From: Anaerocolumna jejuensis DSM 15929
Lineage (GTDB): Bacteria; Bacillota; Clostridia; Lachnospirales; Lachnospiraceae
Direction of reading: 5' to 3'
Length of the DNA: 64,000 nt
Assembly: GCF_900142215.1 (NCBI RefSeq)
Contig: NZ_FRAC01000006.1
Span: 124,001 to 188,000 of the forward strand
This document shows, in pieces, positions 9,326-17,768 of this stretch. The translations under genes and the position numbers were made by a program. Each line of letters starts with the position of its first letter. Within the stretch, counting starts at the first letter, position 1. The notes under the pieces were generated by a model. The model did no database searches. It saw nothing but the letters and a program-made list of their open reading frames with translations, and had not been told where the DNA came from.

Positions 9326-11929
9326 TTATCTGCCGGTAGGATAAGCATCGAATACCTCACAAATGCTTTGATAAATAGCATATGCTGATTTTTCCTGAAA
9401 ACTTGCATTGGTCAACTGTGTTAAATCGCTCTTATTTGACATAAAGCCAAGCTCAATCAGAATAGCAGGAACATGATTTTCTCTTGTTACTACCAGATTC
9501 TGGCTTGATATATAGCGCTTTTGTGTGCCAATCTTAGCTGTAAGGGAATTCAGGACAAAGGTTGCTAATGTCTTGCTGTTCAACCCTGCTGAATTAACAG
9601 AGGTATTGGGAGCGTAATAATAAATTTCCGTACCTTTTGGTTCTGTCTTGGTATTGGCATTCATATGAAGGCTGACAAACATATCAGCGCCTACAAGGTC
9701 AGAAAATGCCGCTCTGTCATATAAATTCACCAAGGTATCGTCGTATCTGGAATAATAAGCCTTTACTTCAGAATCAGGACTGTCAAAATACTGTCTGGTA
9801 AGTTCATACATAATCTTATAATTCAGATTCTTTTCATAGATAGTCTTACCATTCAGGCTGCGTACGGCACCAGGGTCTGTTCCGCCGTGACCGGCATCCA
9901 GTACAACTATATTTTTATAGATGTCCCTGGGATTGCCAAGAGTTACACCGACTTTTGCATTTCCAAGGTCCGTAAGCTTAAAGCCCTGAAGAACGGCAGT
10001 GTCAATCACAATTTCTGTTACACCTTTTTCTACTAACAAGCCCACCGAATTGATGACATTATTGGACCATTGAACCGGATTCTGTGTATAGTAGGATGTA
10101 ACATCACCGGGAAGCTTAATCAGGATCCGGTTCTTATAATACTGGTCTTCCGTAGTGATGTCACTATAGGATAAACCATCCGGAATACTGAATTTAAGGG
10201 AATAACCGGCAGTCTGAGCAGCTTCAAAAACGATTCTGTAGGTGCTGCCGTCTTGTTCCACATTGTATTGATTTGAACCATTCTTTTCAAGGGTTATAAC
10301 TGCCATGCCTCCAACGGTAGAGGAGGTTACAGTCTTAATGGAAGAAAGTCCTGGCTGTATGCTGTTATCGCCGATACCGTTTGCGGTAGCAGGAAATTGT
10401 AAGGTTACGGTATTTCCGGACTCGGTTAAGTTCACCTTTAAATCCTTCATACCGGTAATCTGAAGGAACTCATTTCCTGAAGAAATACCTGCTGATATTG
10501 TGTTTATAAAATTACGGTATATCTTAACATACAGGGTACTGCTGTCAGCAGATAATGATAACTCATATTTTAAATCAGTATCTGTCAGACTGAATGCAAT
10601 ATCGGCACCTGTTGGTGTTGCACTATCCAAAGCTAAAGTAACGTTCCCGGATAAGGCGCCTCCAAGGGTATAGGTCTGAGCAGATGCATTTGCATTATTA
10701 ATATGCAGATTTAATACGGCATCCTGCTTGGTCAGGGTGGACTTGCTGAAAGGAAGGCTTCCGCGGATTGCATAAGTCTCACTGTTTGATGTTTTGGCAT
10801 CCAAGCTTATACTGTTAATATAAGAACTTGCAGCTGTATCCTGGGAAACTTCCGTTGTATTGGTTATACTGCTTAAGCCTGTATATTCATTCAAATTATC
10901 TGATGTTAAGCCCCAGCTGAAGGAGGTAGTATCCGGTGCCGGGTCACCGCCAAGCTCCGGTCCTCCATTATTCTGATCCGGAACCGTTATAATCTTACTT
11001 TTTGTCAGAACAGAAGTCTTCGCAGAGGAATTCCAGCGGTAATCATACCCCAAATAGGAAGATACAAAGCTGCCGGGTACCATAACATAAGCTACATTGG
11101 TATCCAGATTCGTAACAACTAAAGGAGCAGTATCCATAACACGGGCTTTGCCGTTAACATAGGCTGTTTTCTTACCCATGGTAAGTACTACTACTGTTTT
11201 ATCTTTGGTAAGGGTGAGCACTTTCTTAGCCTTATCATATTTATAATCGGCACCAATTGAGGAGGCCGAAAATACCTTATAAGCCTGAACCATTGCTGTG
11301 TCATTTATAATAATGCTGGGAAGGTCGCTGACATTGACCTTCTTATTATCAATGGTGACAGAACCTCTTGAACCGGTATAGTTAACTGTTTTACCATTAT
11401 AGCTAAGGTGCAGGGGATTTGTTATGGTTCCTGCTGATGTACTGCTGTTCCAGGTATATACATAACCGAAGCTTTCCGCAACAAACCTTATCGGAACCAT
11501 TAATTTTGTTAAATTAACATTTTTATATTTAATTTTTGTAGGTGCCTGAGACATCGTTACTTTTTTTCCATTAAATACGGCAGTTTTGCTGCCTTCTGTC
11601 AGCACCAGTTTCTTACCGCTTTTTGATAAGGTAAGGATTCCCTTGGATTTGTTATAGGCGTAACCAAATCCCACTCCTGAATTCACAAAGACATCCAGAA
11701 AGGAGGCCATGGAAGTACCATTAATGACAACTCCGGGTGTATTCTTCATATCAATGGCTTTGCCCTCATAATAATACTTAGCCTGGTTTCCTGTATAAGT
11801 AAGATTTGACTTTGTATTATACAGATACAGGTTTAGGTTGGACGCTGCTGAAACCTCCGTAAAGGGCAGGCATATTAATGCAAGGGCCAGAACCCCTATT
11901 ATTTTCCAGCTGTTTTTAAATTTAACCAT
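9326..11929 (-). CDS. Secreted N-acetylmuramoyl-L-alanine amidase (Amidase_3) with CuAO-N-like and AMIN-like domains
   Basis: 867 residues. A signal peptide ends near EVSA. Two copper-amine-oxidase N-like domains (about residues 30-160 and 170-310) each contain a VPIRFVAESFGY or VPGSFVSSYLGY segment and bind peptidoglycan or other surface polymers in relatives. AMIN-like beta domains follow, then a C-terminal Amidase_3 domain from about residue 690: the zinc and catalytic residues sit in LDAGHGG, YEKNLN, SLHMNA and IELGFMSN. The enzyme cuts the MurNAc-L-Ala bond. ATG 11929 has AGAAGGAAG upstream and is preferred to an in-frame TTG at 11956. The transcript appears to have a leader of about 240 nt. 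Confidence 0.92.
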   Translation of the reverse strand: MVKFKNSWKIIGVLALALICLPFTEVSAASNLNLYLYNTKSNLTYTGNQAKYYYEGKAIDMKNTPGVVINGTSMASFLDVFVNSGVGFGYAYNKSKGILTLSKSGKKLVLTEGSKTAVFNGKKVTMSQAPTKIKYKNVNLTKLMVPIRFVAESFGYVYTWNSSTSAGTITNPLHLSYNGKTVNYTGSRGSVTIDNKKVNVSDLPSIIINDTAMVQAYKVFSASSIGADYKYDKAKKVLTLTKDKTVVVLTMGKKTAYVNGKARVMDTAPLVVTNLDTNVAYVMVPGSFVSSYLGYDYRWNSSAKTSVLTKSKIITVPDQNNGGPELGGDPAPDTTSFSWGLTSDNLNEYTGLSSITNTTEVSQDTAASSYINSISLDAKTSNSETYAIRGSLPFSKSTLTKQDAVLNLHINNANASAQTYTLGGALSGNVTLALDSATPTGADIAFSLTDTDLKYELSLSADSSTLYVKIYRNFINTISAGISSGNEFLQITGMKDLKVNLTESGNTVTLQFPATANGIGDNSIQPGLSSIKTVTSSTVGGMAVITLEKNGSNQYNVEQDGSTYRIVFEAAQTAGYSLKFSIPDGLSYSDITTEDQYYKNRILIKLPGDVTSYYTQNPVQWSNNVINSVGLLVEKGVTEIVIDTAVLQGFKLTDLGNAKVGVTLGNPRDIYKNIVVLDAGHGGTDPGAVRSLNGKTIYEKNLNYKIMYELTRQYFDSPDSEVKAYYSRYDDTLVNLYDRAAFSDLVGADMFVSLHMNANTKTEPKGTEIYYYAPNTSVNSAGLNSKTLATFVLNSLTAKIGTQKRYISSQNLVVTRENHVPAILIELGFMSNKSDLTQLTNASFQEKSAYAIYQSICEVFDAYPTGR

Positions 11930-12168
11930 TTTTATCTTCCTTCTGTATATTGACAATGGGTTTAGCAGTAAAATAAAATATGTCCGCTAAAACATCTGTT
12001 TTTTTGCAAAAATTACAAAAAAATCATTTGAAATGTTAGGTTGCCGGTAAAATAACTATCCTCCCACCGACAGTTGTTATCAGGTTCCCATCTACTTTTT
12101 CTATATCTACCTCCCTTATTTTTTTACGCCGTTTTTAAGTTACTTCCCTGTAATATACTCCCATCCCT
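11930..12168 (-). promoter_or_regulatory. Long, possibly structured 5' leader of the amidase gene
   Basis: Between the predicted start of transcription (about 12168) and the ATG are ~240 nt without a gene. The middle contains nested complementary segments, GTCGGT with ACCGGC and AGTTGTT with AATAACT (forward strand about 12045-12095), followed by two poly-T stretches on the minus strand. It could be a regulatory leader. It does not match the ydaO, c-di-GMP or other riboswitch consensus sequences that I can recall. Confidence 0.3.
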
Positions 12169-12174
12169 CATTCT

Positions 12175-12202
12175 CTTATAACTTAACGTGTAAACATGTT
12201 AA
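12175..12202 (-). promoter_or_regulatory. Predicted sigma-A promoter for the amidase gene
   Basis: On the minus strand, TTAACA (12197-12202) and TATAAG (12175-12180) are separated by 16 nt; each matches the consensus at 5 of 6 bases. Confidence 0.5.
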
Positions 12203-12236
12203 AAATATGTCATTTTATTGTTAATCATGAATTTTA

Positions 12237-12265
12237 TGGTCATTTTGCCTAAATCATGTTATACT
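12237..12265 (+). promoter_or_regulatory. Predicted promoter for the tyrosine recombinase gene
   Basis: TGGTCA (12237-12242) and TATACT (12260-12265) with a 17-nt spacer, ending 20 nt before the start codon. The -35 match is only 4 of 6. Confidence 0.5.
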
Positions 12266-12285
12266 GTTCTTATTGGAGGTGCCTT

Positions 12286-13341
12286 ATGGCAGAGCATAAT
12301 TACCACGATAGCATGAATATATACAATACGGTGCGTTTGAGAAAGGTTTTGGAGGAATTGCCATCCTTTTGCAAAGATTTTTTCAGAGGAATCGAGCCTA
12401 CTACCTCCTCCTTGACCCGCATTGCCTATGCCTATGATTTGAGGGTATTTTTTGAATTTCTGACAGTAACAAATCCTGCCTTTAAAAATAAGGCAATTAA
12501 GGATATTAAGATAGATGTACTGGACCAGCTTAAGGCAATCGATGTTGAAGAATACCTGGATTATCTCTCCTATTATAAAAAAGGGGAGACGGAGTACATA
12601 AATCAGGAGACAGGTAAAAAGAGAAAGCTTATCTCCTTACGGAGTTTTTATAACTATTATTTCAGAAGAGAAATGATACTGACCAATCCTGCCGCTTTGG
12701 TGGATATTCCCAAGCTTCACAGCAAAGAAATCATCCGTCTTGATATTGATGAGGTAGCCCGTCTTTTGGATCAGGTGGAATCCGGTGAAAAAATGACAAA
12801 GCAGCAGCTAAAATACCATGAGAAGACCAAAAAAAGAGACCTTGCCCTTATTACCCTGCTCCTGGGTACCGGAATCCGTGTATCCGAATGTGTCGGCCTT
12901 GACCTGAATGACGTGGATTTCCATAATGACGGCATTAAAATCAGGAGAAAGGGCGGGTATGAATCGATTATTTACTTCGGAGATGAGGTCAGAGAGGCTC
13001 TTGAAAGCTATCTGTTAGAAAGAGAAACCATCCTTCCGGAAGCTGGCAGCGAGGAGGCCCTTTTCCTATCTATGCAGCGAAAAAGAATCAGCGTAAAATC
13101 CGTTGAAAATCTTGTAAAAAAGTACTCTTCTATGGTTACCAGTTTAAAAAACATTACCCCTCATAAGCTTCGGAGCACCTACGGTACCAGTCTTTACAGA
13201 GAGACCGGGGATATCTACCTGGTAGCCGATGTACTGGGGCATAAGGACGTTAATACCACCAAAAAGCACTACGCCGCTATCGAAGACTCCAGACGGAGAA
13301 GTGCCGCGGGAAAGGTACGGCTTCGGGAAAAAGCTGACTGA
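12286..13341 (+). CDS. Tyrosine recombinase, XerC/XerD-like
   Basis: 351 residues. An N-terminal SAM-like core-binding domain (about 1-150) is followed by the catalytic domain, with the arginine in GTGIRVSEC, the HKLRSTYG box (HxxR), and LGHKDVNTTKKHYA carrying the second His and the nucleophilic Tyr. It cuts and rejoins DNA through a 3'-phosphotyrosine. ATG 12286 has GGAGGTG upstream; an earlier in-frame ATG at 12256 overlaps the promoter. It stands alone on the plus strand with its own promoter and terminator, unlike a prophage integrase, and no att-like duplication or excisionase is visible. Chromosome-dimer resolution or general Xer function is likely. Confidence 0.88.
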   Translation: MAEHNYHDSMNIYNTVRLRKVLEELPSFCKDFFRGIEPTTSSLTRIAYAYDLRVFFEFLTVTNPAFKNKAIKDIKIDVLDQLKAIDVEEYLDYLSYYKKGETEYINQETGKKRKLISLRSFYNYYFRREMILTNPAALVDIPKLHSKEIIRLDIDEVARLLDQVESGEKMTKQQLKYHEKTKKRDLALITLLLGTGIRVSECVGLDLNDVDFHNDGIKIRRKGGYESIIYFGDEVREALESYLLERETILPEAGSEEALFLSMQRKRISVKSVENLVKKYSSMVTSLKNITPHKLRSTYGTSLYRETGDIYLVADVLGHKDVNTTKKHYAAIEDSRRRSAAGKVRLREKAD

Positions 13342-13417
13342 AAATACAACTAATAACTGAATAAAATTTTTAAGAAAATATATGAAGTAATGAACTTTAT
13401 TTAATATGAGAGATATA

Positions 13418-13450
13418 GCACCCACAAAATTTGTGAGTGCTTCTTTTTTT
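13418..13450 (+). terminator. Intrinsic terminator after the tyrosine recombinase
   Basis: GCAC-C-CACA/TGTG-A-GTGC hairpin (one mismatch) at 13418-13440, followed by TTCTTTTTTT on the plus strand. Confidence 0.8.
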
Positions 13451-13523
13451 ACTATTTTTGAATTTTAACATAGTTTAGTATGCAGATAATGGAAAGCAAT
13501 ATGCTTATATTCCAAAGATGAAC

Positions 13524-14024
13524 TTATTCTCCGTCAAGATAGTTTACTTCCGACTCGATTTTGAATGATTTTTGTATGTCTTCAGACATAATACGCACTT
13601 TGCCTGTATTGGGATATATAACTACTTCCGGTGAACCTACTGTATGAACATCAAGGTAAAAAAGCAGTTCATTTGAATTATTGGTCAACATATGCGCGCC
13701 GTTTTCATTTGGTGGCATTACAATTACATCACCTTCAGAGACTTCAGAGTCACCTTTTGGTGTTTTTAACGTAGCAGTCCCAGAGATAATATAAAAAACT
13801 TCTTCATTCCCTGTATGCTGATGATATGTATAATTACTTTTTCCAGGTTGTAATGTATAGAAGTTAACACTGAGTTTTCCCTCGCCGCTTCTATATGGTG
13901 AAACACTTTCACTCCTTTGAAATTCGAACGATTGTTCACTCTTACCAATGTAGTCATAAATCTGATTCAAATTGAAGTCGCGGTACACTGCTGTCTTTAC
14001 ATTTTTTATTTCCAGTTCTCGCAT
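13524..14024 (-). CDS. Cupin-domain protein
   Basis: 166 residues with one cupin barrel. Motif 1 is seen as YHQHTGNEEVFYIISG (metal ligands His, His, Glu) and motif 2 as PPNENGAHMLTNNS with its His. Single-domain cupins include isomerases, dioxygenases and sensors; the substrate cannot be told. The start at 14024 has GAGAGGAA about 8 nt upstream and is preferred to 14069. It lies 78 nt after the broken kinase gene on the same strand, so it may belong to the MurA-kinase-cupin operon. Confidence 0.75.
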   Translation of the reverse strand: MRELEIKNVKTAVYRDFNLNQIYDYIGKSEQSFEFQRSESVSPYRSGEGKLSVNFYTLQPGKSNYTYHQHTGNEEVFYIISGTATLKTPKGDSEVSEGDVIVMPPNENGAHMLTNNSNELLFYLDVHTVGSPEVVIYPNTGKVRIMSEDIQKSFKIESEVNYLDGE

Positions 14025-14101
14025 GATAACATTCCTCTCAAAATAAAAATAATGATTTGCACAAAACAACGGTCAAGCAATGAACTTTTGGCATATTATT
14101 T

Positions 14102-15065
14102 TTAAGTTTTGGCAGCCTTTTCTTTATTAGTATAATATTCTTCTAATTGTTTAATTACCGGTTCAAAGAAGGTATCACACCAACGGCTCATTGCTTTCAC
14201 AAATGTTTCCTCTTTGTAAACCTTGTTATGATGAATAACAATATAGCCAATGATCGATAAGGAAGAAAATGCTTTAATATAGGCATTATTTATGTTACGA
14301 TTACTCCTTGATTCATACCCTGCCACAAGTGAAGGAATATACTCCTCTTTATTTAGGCTGCAGATAATCCCCCCCCAGTTCCATTTCAGGAATGCCATAA
14401 CCTGATAACGAAAAATCAATCGGTGAAAAGCTTCCTTTATCATAAATTATGTTAGATTTGCTTAAATCCGCATGTATTATTATAAAGTTCTGTTTTTCAT
14501 CTGCCAGAATCCGTTTTATGTGATTCAAAACTTTTTCTATCAGTACATAGGAATGTTCTTCTATATGTTTCGCTTCCCAGGCATTTTTTATCTCATTTGA
14601 CATCCGGATAATATACTCTTCATCATAGCAGCATCTTTTCACATCAGGTATTTGAGCCGTTGCATAGTGCAGTGTCCCAATCATTTGTCCGATTTGTAAA
14701 ACGAGTTCTTCCGAAATTGGGCTATTAATTAAATCTTCGCCATCCAGCCACGAAAGTACAGTTACCAAATCACCACTTTCCAAACGTGTTACATATTCAC
14801 CCGCTGCATTTCTGATTGGATATTGTGTTTTAATACTGCCGATATCATGTAATCTTCTTAAAAGTTCAATTTCACTTTCAATAAATACCTGCCTGGGCGT
14901 ATCTCCATAGCTCGTTGAGAAATCTAAGCCTTCTGCTGCTTTATGAATTCTCAACAAGTAATTTTTATCACCATCCGATATTTTGTAGGTCATATTTTCA
15001 TTATGCCGAATGAAAACCGCCTCGGGTTGTATAAAACTGTAACTCTTAAGTGCTTCTTCAATCAT
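14102..15065 (-). pseudogene. Aminoglycoside-phosphotransferase-fold kinase, frameshifted in a G8 tract
   Basis: Two overlapping frames together make one ~320-residue APH/ChoK-like kinase. The upstream frame has the N-lobe and the catalytic loop HADLSKSNI, then the metal-binding PIDFSLSGYG. It runs into a stop just after a run of eight G (8 C on the plus strand, 14369-14376). With seven G the reading continues through ELGGIICSLN into the second frame, which holds the C-terminal helices. So this is a one-base insertion in a homopolymer: true mutation, phase variation or sequencing error. Relatives phosphorylate aminoglycosides, macrolides, homoserine or choline. The gene follows the MurA homologue by 31 nt. 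Confidence 0.85.
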
Positions 15066-15096
15066 ACTTTTCCTCCGCTATAGGAAAGCCAGATTA

Positions 15097-16407
15097 CTAA
15101 ATACATTTTGTTTTCGTGGCAATACCATCATTTTCGTCTTCAATAACGGCAATATCCGCCCCCAAAGCAAGCAGCTTCTGAAAGAAATTATCATAACCTC
15201 TTAATATATGCTCCAGCCCATAAATTTTTGATTCGCCTTCTGCAATCAAGGCAGCCATGACCAATGCAGCGCACATTCTGATATCCGTTCCTGCCATGGT
15301 AGTTCCTGTCAGCTTTTGTACCCCCTTAATTGTAACCTGGGAGTGCACACTTTCATAAGCCATCCCCATTCTTCCCATTTCAAATAAATGGTTAAACCGC
15401 ACCGGAAAAATCGTGTCCTTTATAGAGGATTTTCCCTTGCAGTTTAAAGCATAAACTGCCGCAAAGGGCTGTAAATCTGTCGGAAAGCCGGGGAAGGGCA
15501 AGGCTTCCACATTAATAGACTCCAGACTGCAATTAGATGCATCAATAAAGATATTACTGTCCTCCGCTTTTATCTGTGCACCAGAATCCGCTAAAATCGT
15601 AATTACAGACATAACATGCTCCGGAATGACATTCTTTATAATTCCGGAACCTTTTGTTGCTGCAATCATAAATAAAAATGTTCCGGCTTCCAGCCTATCC
15701 GGTATGACTTCATGAATGGTTCTGTTCAGTTTTTCTGCCGTTGGCTTTATATGAATGACCGGAGTGCCTGCACCGGTAATCTTAGCTCCCATAGAATTCA
15801 ATAAAATAGCCATGTCCACTATTTCAGGCTCCATGGCAGCATTATAAATAACAGTCTCGCTATCAGCGGCACTGGCAACTAGCATTGCATTTTCTGTTGC
15901 GCCTACACTTGGAAACCTTAAAAATATTTTTTGCCCCTTATATGGAAACCTCGTTGCTTCGCATTTCACATACCCATCAACAATTTCCGTGCGAATCCCA
16001 AATTTATTAAATACATATAAATGAATATCAATCGGCCTGTTTCCTATCTTATCCCCACCGGATATAGGCACTGTTGCCTTACCGAATTTTGCTAATAAAA
16101 CACCAAGAAACAGATTGGAAGCTCTGATTTTCGAAACATATTGTTTACTTAATTCAGAGCTATGCATATCACCCCTGATTACTACAGTACTGTTCTCACA
16201 AACCAACTGTATACCAATTTCTTTTAAAATCCCTTGCATTGCCTCAATATCAGATATATCCGTAATATGCGTTAATACACCTTCCCCCTCACCCAAACAC
16301 ATTGCCGGTATTAACGCTAATATAGAATTCTTGGAACCACTTATTTTAACCTCGCCTTGTAATGCCTTACCACCATTCACTTTCAAATAAGTTTTGCCGC
16401 CTGTCAT
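15097..16407 (-). CDS. murA: MurA homologue (UDP-GlcNAc enolpyruvyl transferase) with Asp at the Cys115 position
   Basis: 436 residues, full length. Conserved MurA features are present: SGSKNS (Lys/Asn near 26-27), IGNRPIDIH with the loop Arg, FPTDLQ with the catalytic Asp, RFNHLFEMGRMG, GTDIRM and the ILRGYDNFFQKL end. The enzyme transfers enolpyruvate from PEP to UDP-GlcNAc, the first committed step of peptidoglycan synthesis. In the active-site loop the usual GGC is GGD: residue 119, codon GAT at 16051-16053. Cys-to-Asp at this site is known to keep activity and prevent fosfomycin alkylation. It may be the cell's only MurA, a second copy, or a specialised enolpyruvyl transferase. GAGGAT precedes the ATG. 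Confidence 0.88.
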   Translation of the reverse strand: MTGGKTYLKVNGGKALQGEVKISGSKNSILALIPAMCLGEGEGVLTHITDISDIEAMQGILKEIGIQLVCENSTVVIRGDMHSSELSKQYVSKIRASNLFLGVLLAKFGKATVPISGGDKIGNRPIDIHLYVFNKFGIRTEIVDGYVKCEATRFPYKGQKIFLRFPSVGATENAMLVASAADSETVIYNAAMEPEIVDMAILLNSMGAKITGAGTPVIHIKPTAEKLNRTIHEVIPDRLEAGTFLFMIAATKGSGIIKNVIPEHVMSVITILADSGAQIKAEDSNIFIDASNCSLESINVEALPFPGFPTDLQPFAAVYALNCKGKSSIKDTIFPVRFNHLFEMGRMGMAYESVHSQVTIKGVQKLTGTTMAGTDIRMCAALVMAALIAEGESKIYGLEHILRGYDNFFQKLLALGADIAVIEDENDGIATKTKCI

Positions 16408-16603
16408 TATGTGTATCCTCGCTTATTGCTTTCTATGTATTCCTTTTTTAACTATGTATTTTTTCATTAATAAAATGTAAAGACTTTATAAAAAATAAAT
16501 TATTCACCTTATAATATTACTATTCTTTTCCCTACAAATCAATGAATATTTGCAACTGCTCATAAGGATTATTTACATTTGCTCAATAAATAATAAAAAA
16601 AAT

Positions 16604-16645
16604 AATGTACCCCCATTACAAGGTACATTACCTTTTATTTTTTTC
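16604..16645. terminator. Bidirectional terminator hairpin
   Basis: AATGTACC/GGTACATT stem (16604-16611 and 16622-16629) with T-rich DNA on both outer sides. It serves at least the minus-strand gene ending at 16749. The rest of the 16408-16748 gap holds AT-rich sequence and a weak TTTACA-17 nt-TACATA promoter-like pair upstream of the MurA gene. Confidence 0.65.
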
Positions 16646-16748
16646 ATCATATTACAGCGGAAAAGAAGCTGGCAGGCATTTTTTTCTGAAAATTTCCGTC
16701 AAATCCTTCCCCTCCTGTTTTCAGCCGGAAACTGACAGGCATCTTTTG

Positions 16749-17450
16749 CTAATATCTTGTGGTTACCTGAAAGCCTTCAAGCTCTAAGTCTTCTTTTGAA
16801 ATTTTTCTGTCCCAGTTAACGGCGGAATTAACATTACCTTCCACTACGGTTATACTGGTGTCGGATTTTGTAAGTACTACTACCGAATGATAGTCTCCAA
16901 TTCTGATAGTATCCCCTATTCTAATTTTCTCAAAATCCTGATGTGTTTCAGCCGGCGAATATCCGAACGCTATATCACTGATGCGAGATGCAAAAGCATA
17001 ACAACCGCCGCCTATTACATTCGGCTCATATTTACTGACATAAAGCTTACTATTATCCCATGACATTCCCTGAGGATATTTGTTACGGAGCCCTTCAATT
17101 TTTTTAGATACCTGAGCTTCTGTTCTTGGCCGGACTGTTATCCTGCAGGTTGATTTTTTCTTTCCCTCCAGGGCGGTGATTACAGCGGTTCCTTTTTTAT
17201 AGGCGGTAACTTTTCCCTGGAGTGTAACGGTCACAATTGAATTATTGCTGCTTATCCAGCTGACGGCGGCAGCAGGTTTGCTCATTTTTAGTTTGTAGGT
17301 ATCTCCAATGTACAAGGTCAGGGCGGACTTATTTATTTTTGCCGCAGCCGCTTCCACTTTCTGTCCTTTTACTGGATAACCAGTAGAAACCAAGAGCATG
17401 ACTGTCAAAATAAAAAGCAATGGTAATCTTACTTTTCTTAATTTTCTCAT
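16749..17450 (-). CDS. Secreted Big2-domain protein with CHAP-like Cys/His hydrolase domain
   Basis: 233 residues. A signal peptide is followed by a Big2 immunoglobulin-like domain (LTLYIGDTYKLK, SWISSNNSIVTVTLQGKVTAYKKGTAVITA). The C-terminal ~110 residues contain GGGCYAFASRISD and DYHSVVVLTK, a Cys and a His spaced as in CHAP/NlpC-type peptidases, so a cell-wall amidase or peptidase activity is likely. The ATG at 17450 was chosen since it opens a clean signal peptide and follows AAAGGAAA; the longer frame from 17546 adds an extra hydrophobic stretch without a ribosome site. Confidence 0.7.
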   Translation of the reverse strand: MRKLRKVRLPLLFILTVMLLVSTGYPVKGQKVEAAAAKINKSALTLYIGDTYKLKMSKPAAAVSWISSNNSIVTVTLQGKVTAYKKGTAVITALEGKKKSTCRITVRPRTEAQVSKKIEGLRNKYPQGMSWDNSKLYVSKYEPNVIGGGCYAFASRISDIAFGYSPAETHQDFEKIRIGDTIRIGDYHSVVVLTKSDTSITVVEGNVNSAVNWDRKISKEDLELEGFQVTTRY

Positions 17451-17643
17451 AGGCAGGCTTTTTCCTTTGTAATTTATAGAAGTATAGATCCATATTAATG
17501 AAAGAAAAGAATATATGCAATAAACATAATTTACTATAAGGTTCATATTGACATATGCTGACTGCCGTTTTTATACCATTCACTAAACTAGCCTGTCAAA
17601 CTGCCGAGGCTTGCAGGAAGCTACTATACTTTTTGATACAAAA

Positions 17644-17695
17644 AACCCTTCATACCTTTCCTGTAATTCGCTGTTTTGGAAAGGTATGAAGGGTT
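17644..17695. terminator. Strong terminator after oleate hydratase
   Basis: Perfect 18-bp stem (AACCCTTCATACCTTTCC and its complement, 17644-17661 and 17678-17695) with a 16-nt loop. On the minus strand it is followed by a T run, so it ends the oleate hydratase transcript. Confidence 0.85.
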
Positions 17696-17768
17696 ATCTT
17701 TTACTCTATTGAATCATGGTCCGCTTAATCACAGCTGTAAAATGCAACATTTAACAGATACATTAAGC

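Noticed and set aside
11957..12250. ydaO (c-di-AMP) or GEMM riboswitch before the amidase gene
   Set aside because: The conserved core segments of these classes are not present; only a general structured-leader note is kept.
12286..13341. Tyrosine recombinase as the integrase of a prophage or ICE covering the following genes
   Set aside because: It has its own promoter and terminator, no excisionase or phage genes nearby, and I could not see a direct-repeat att pair. A Xer-like chromosomal role fits better.
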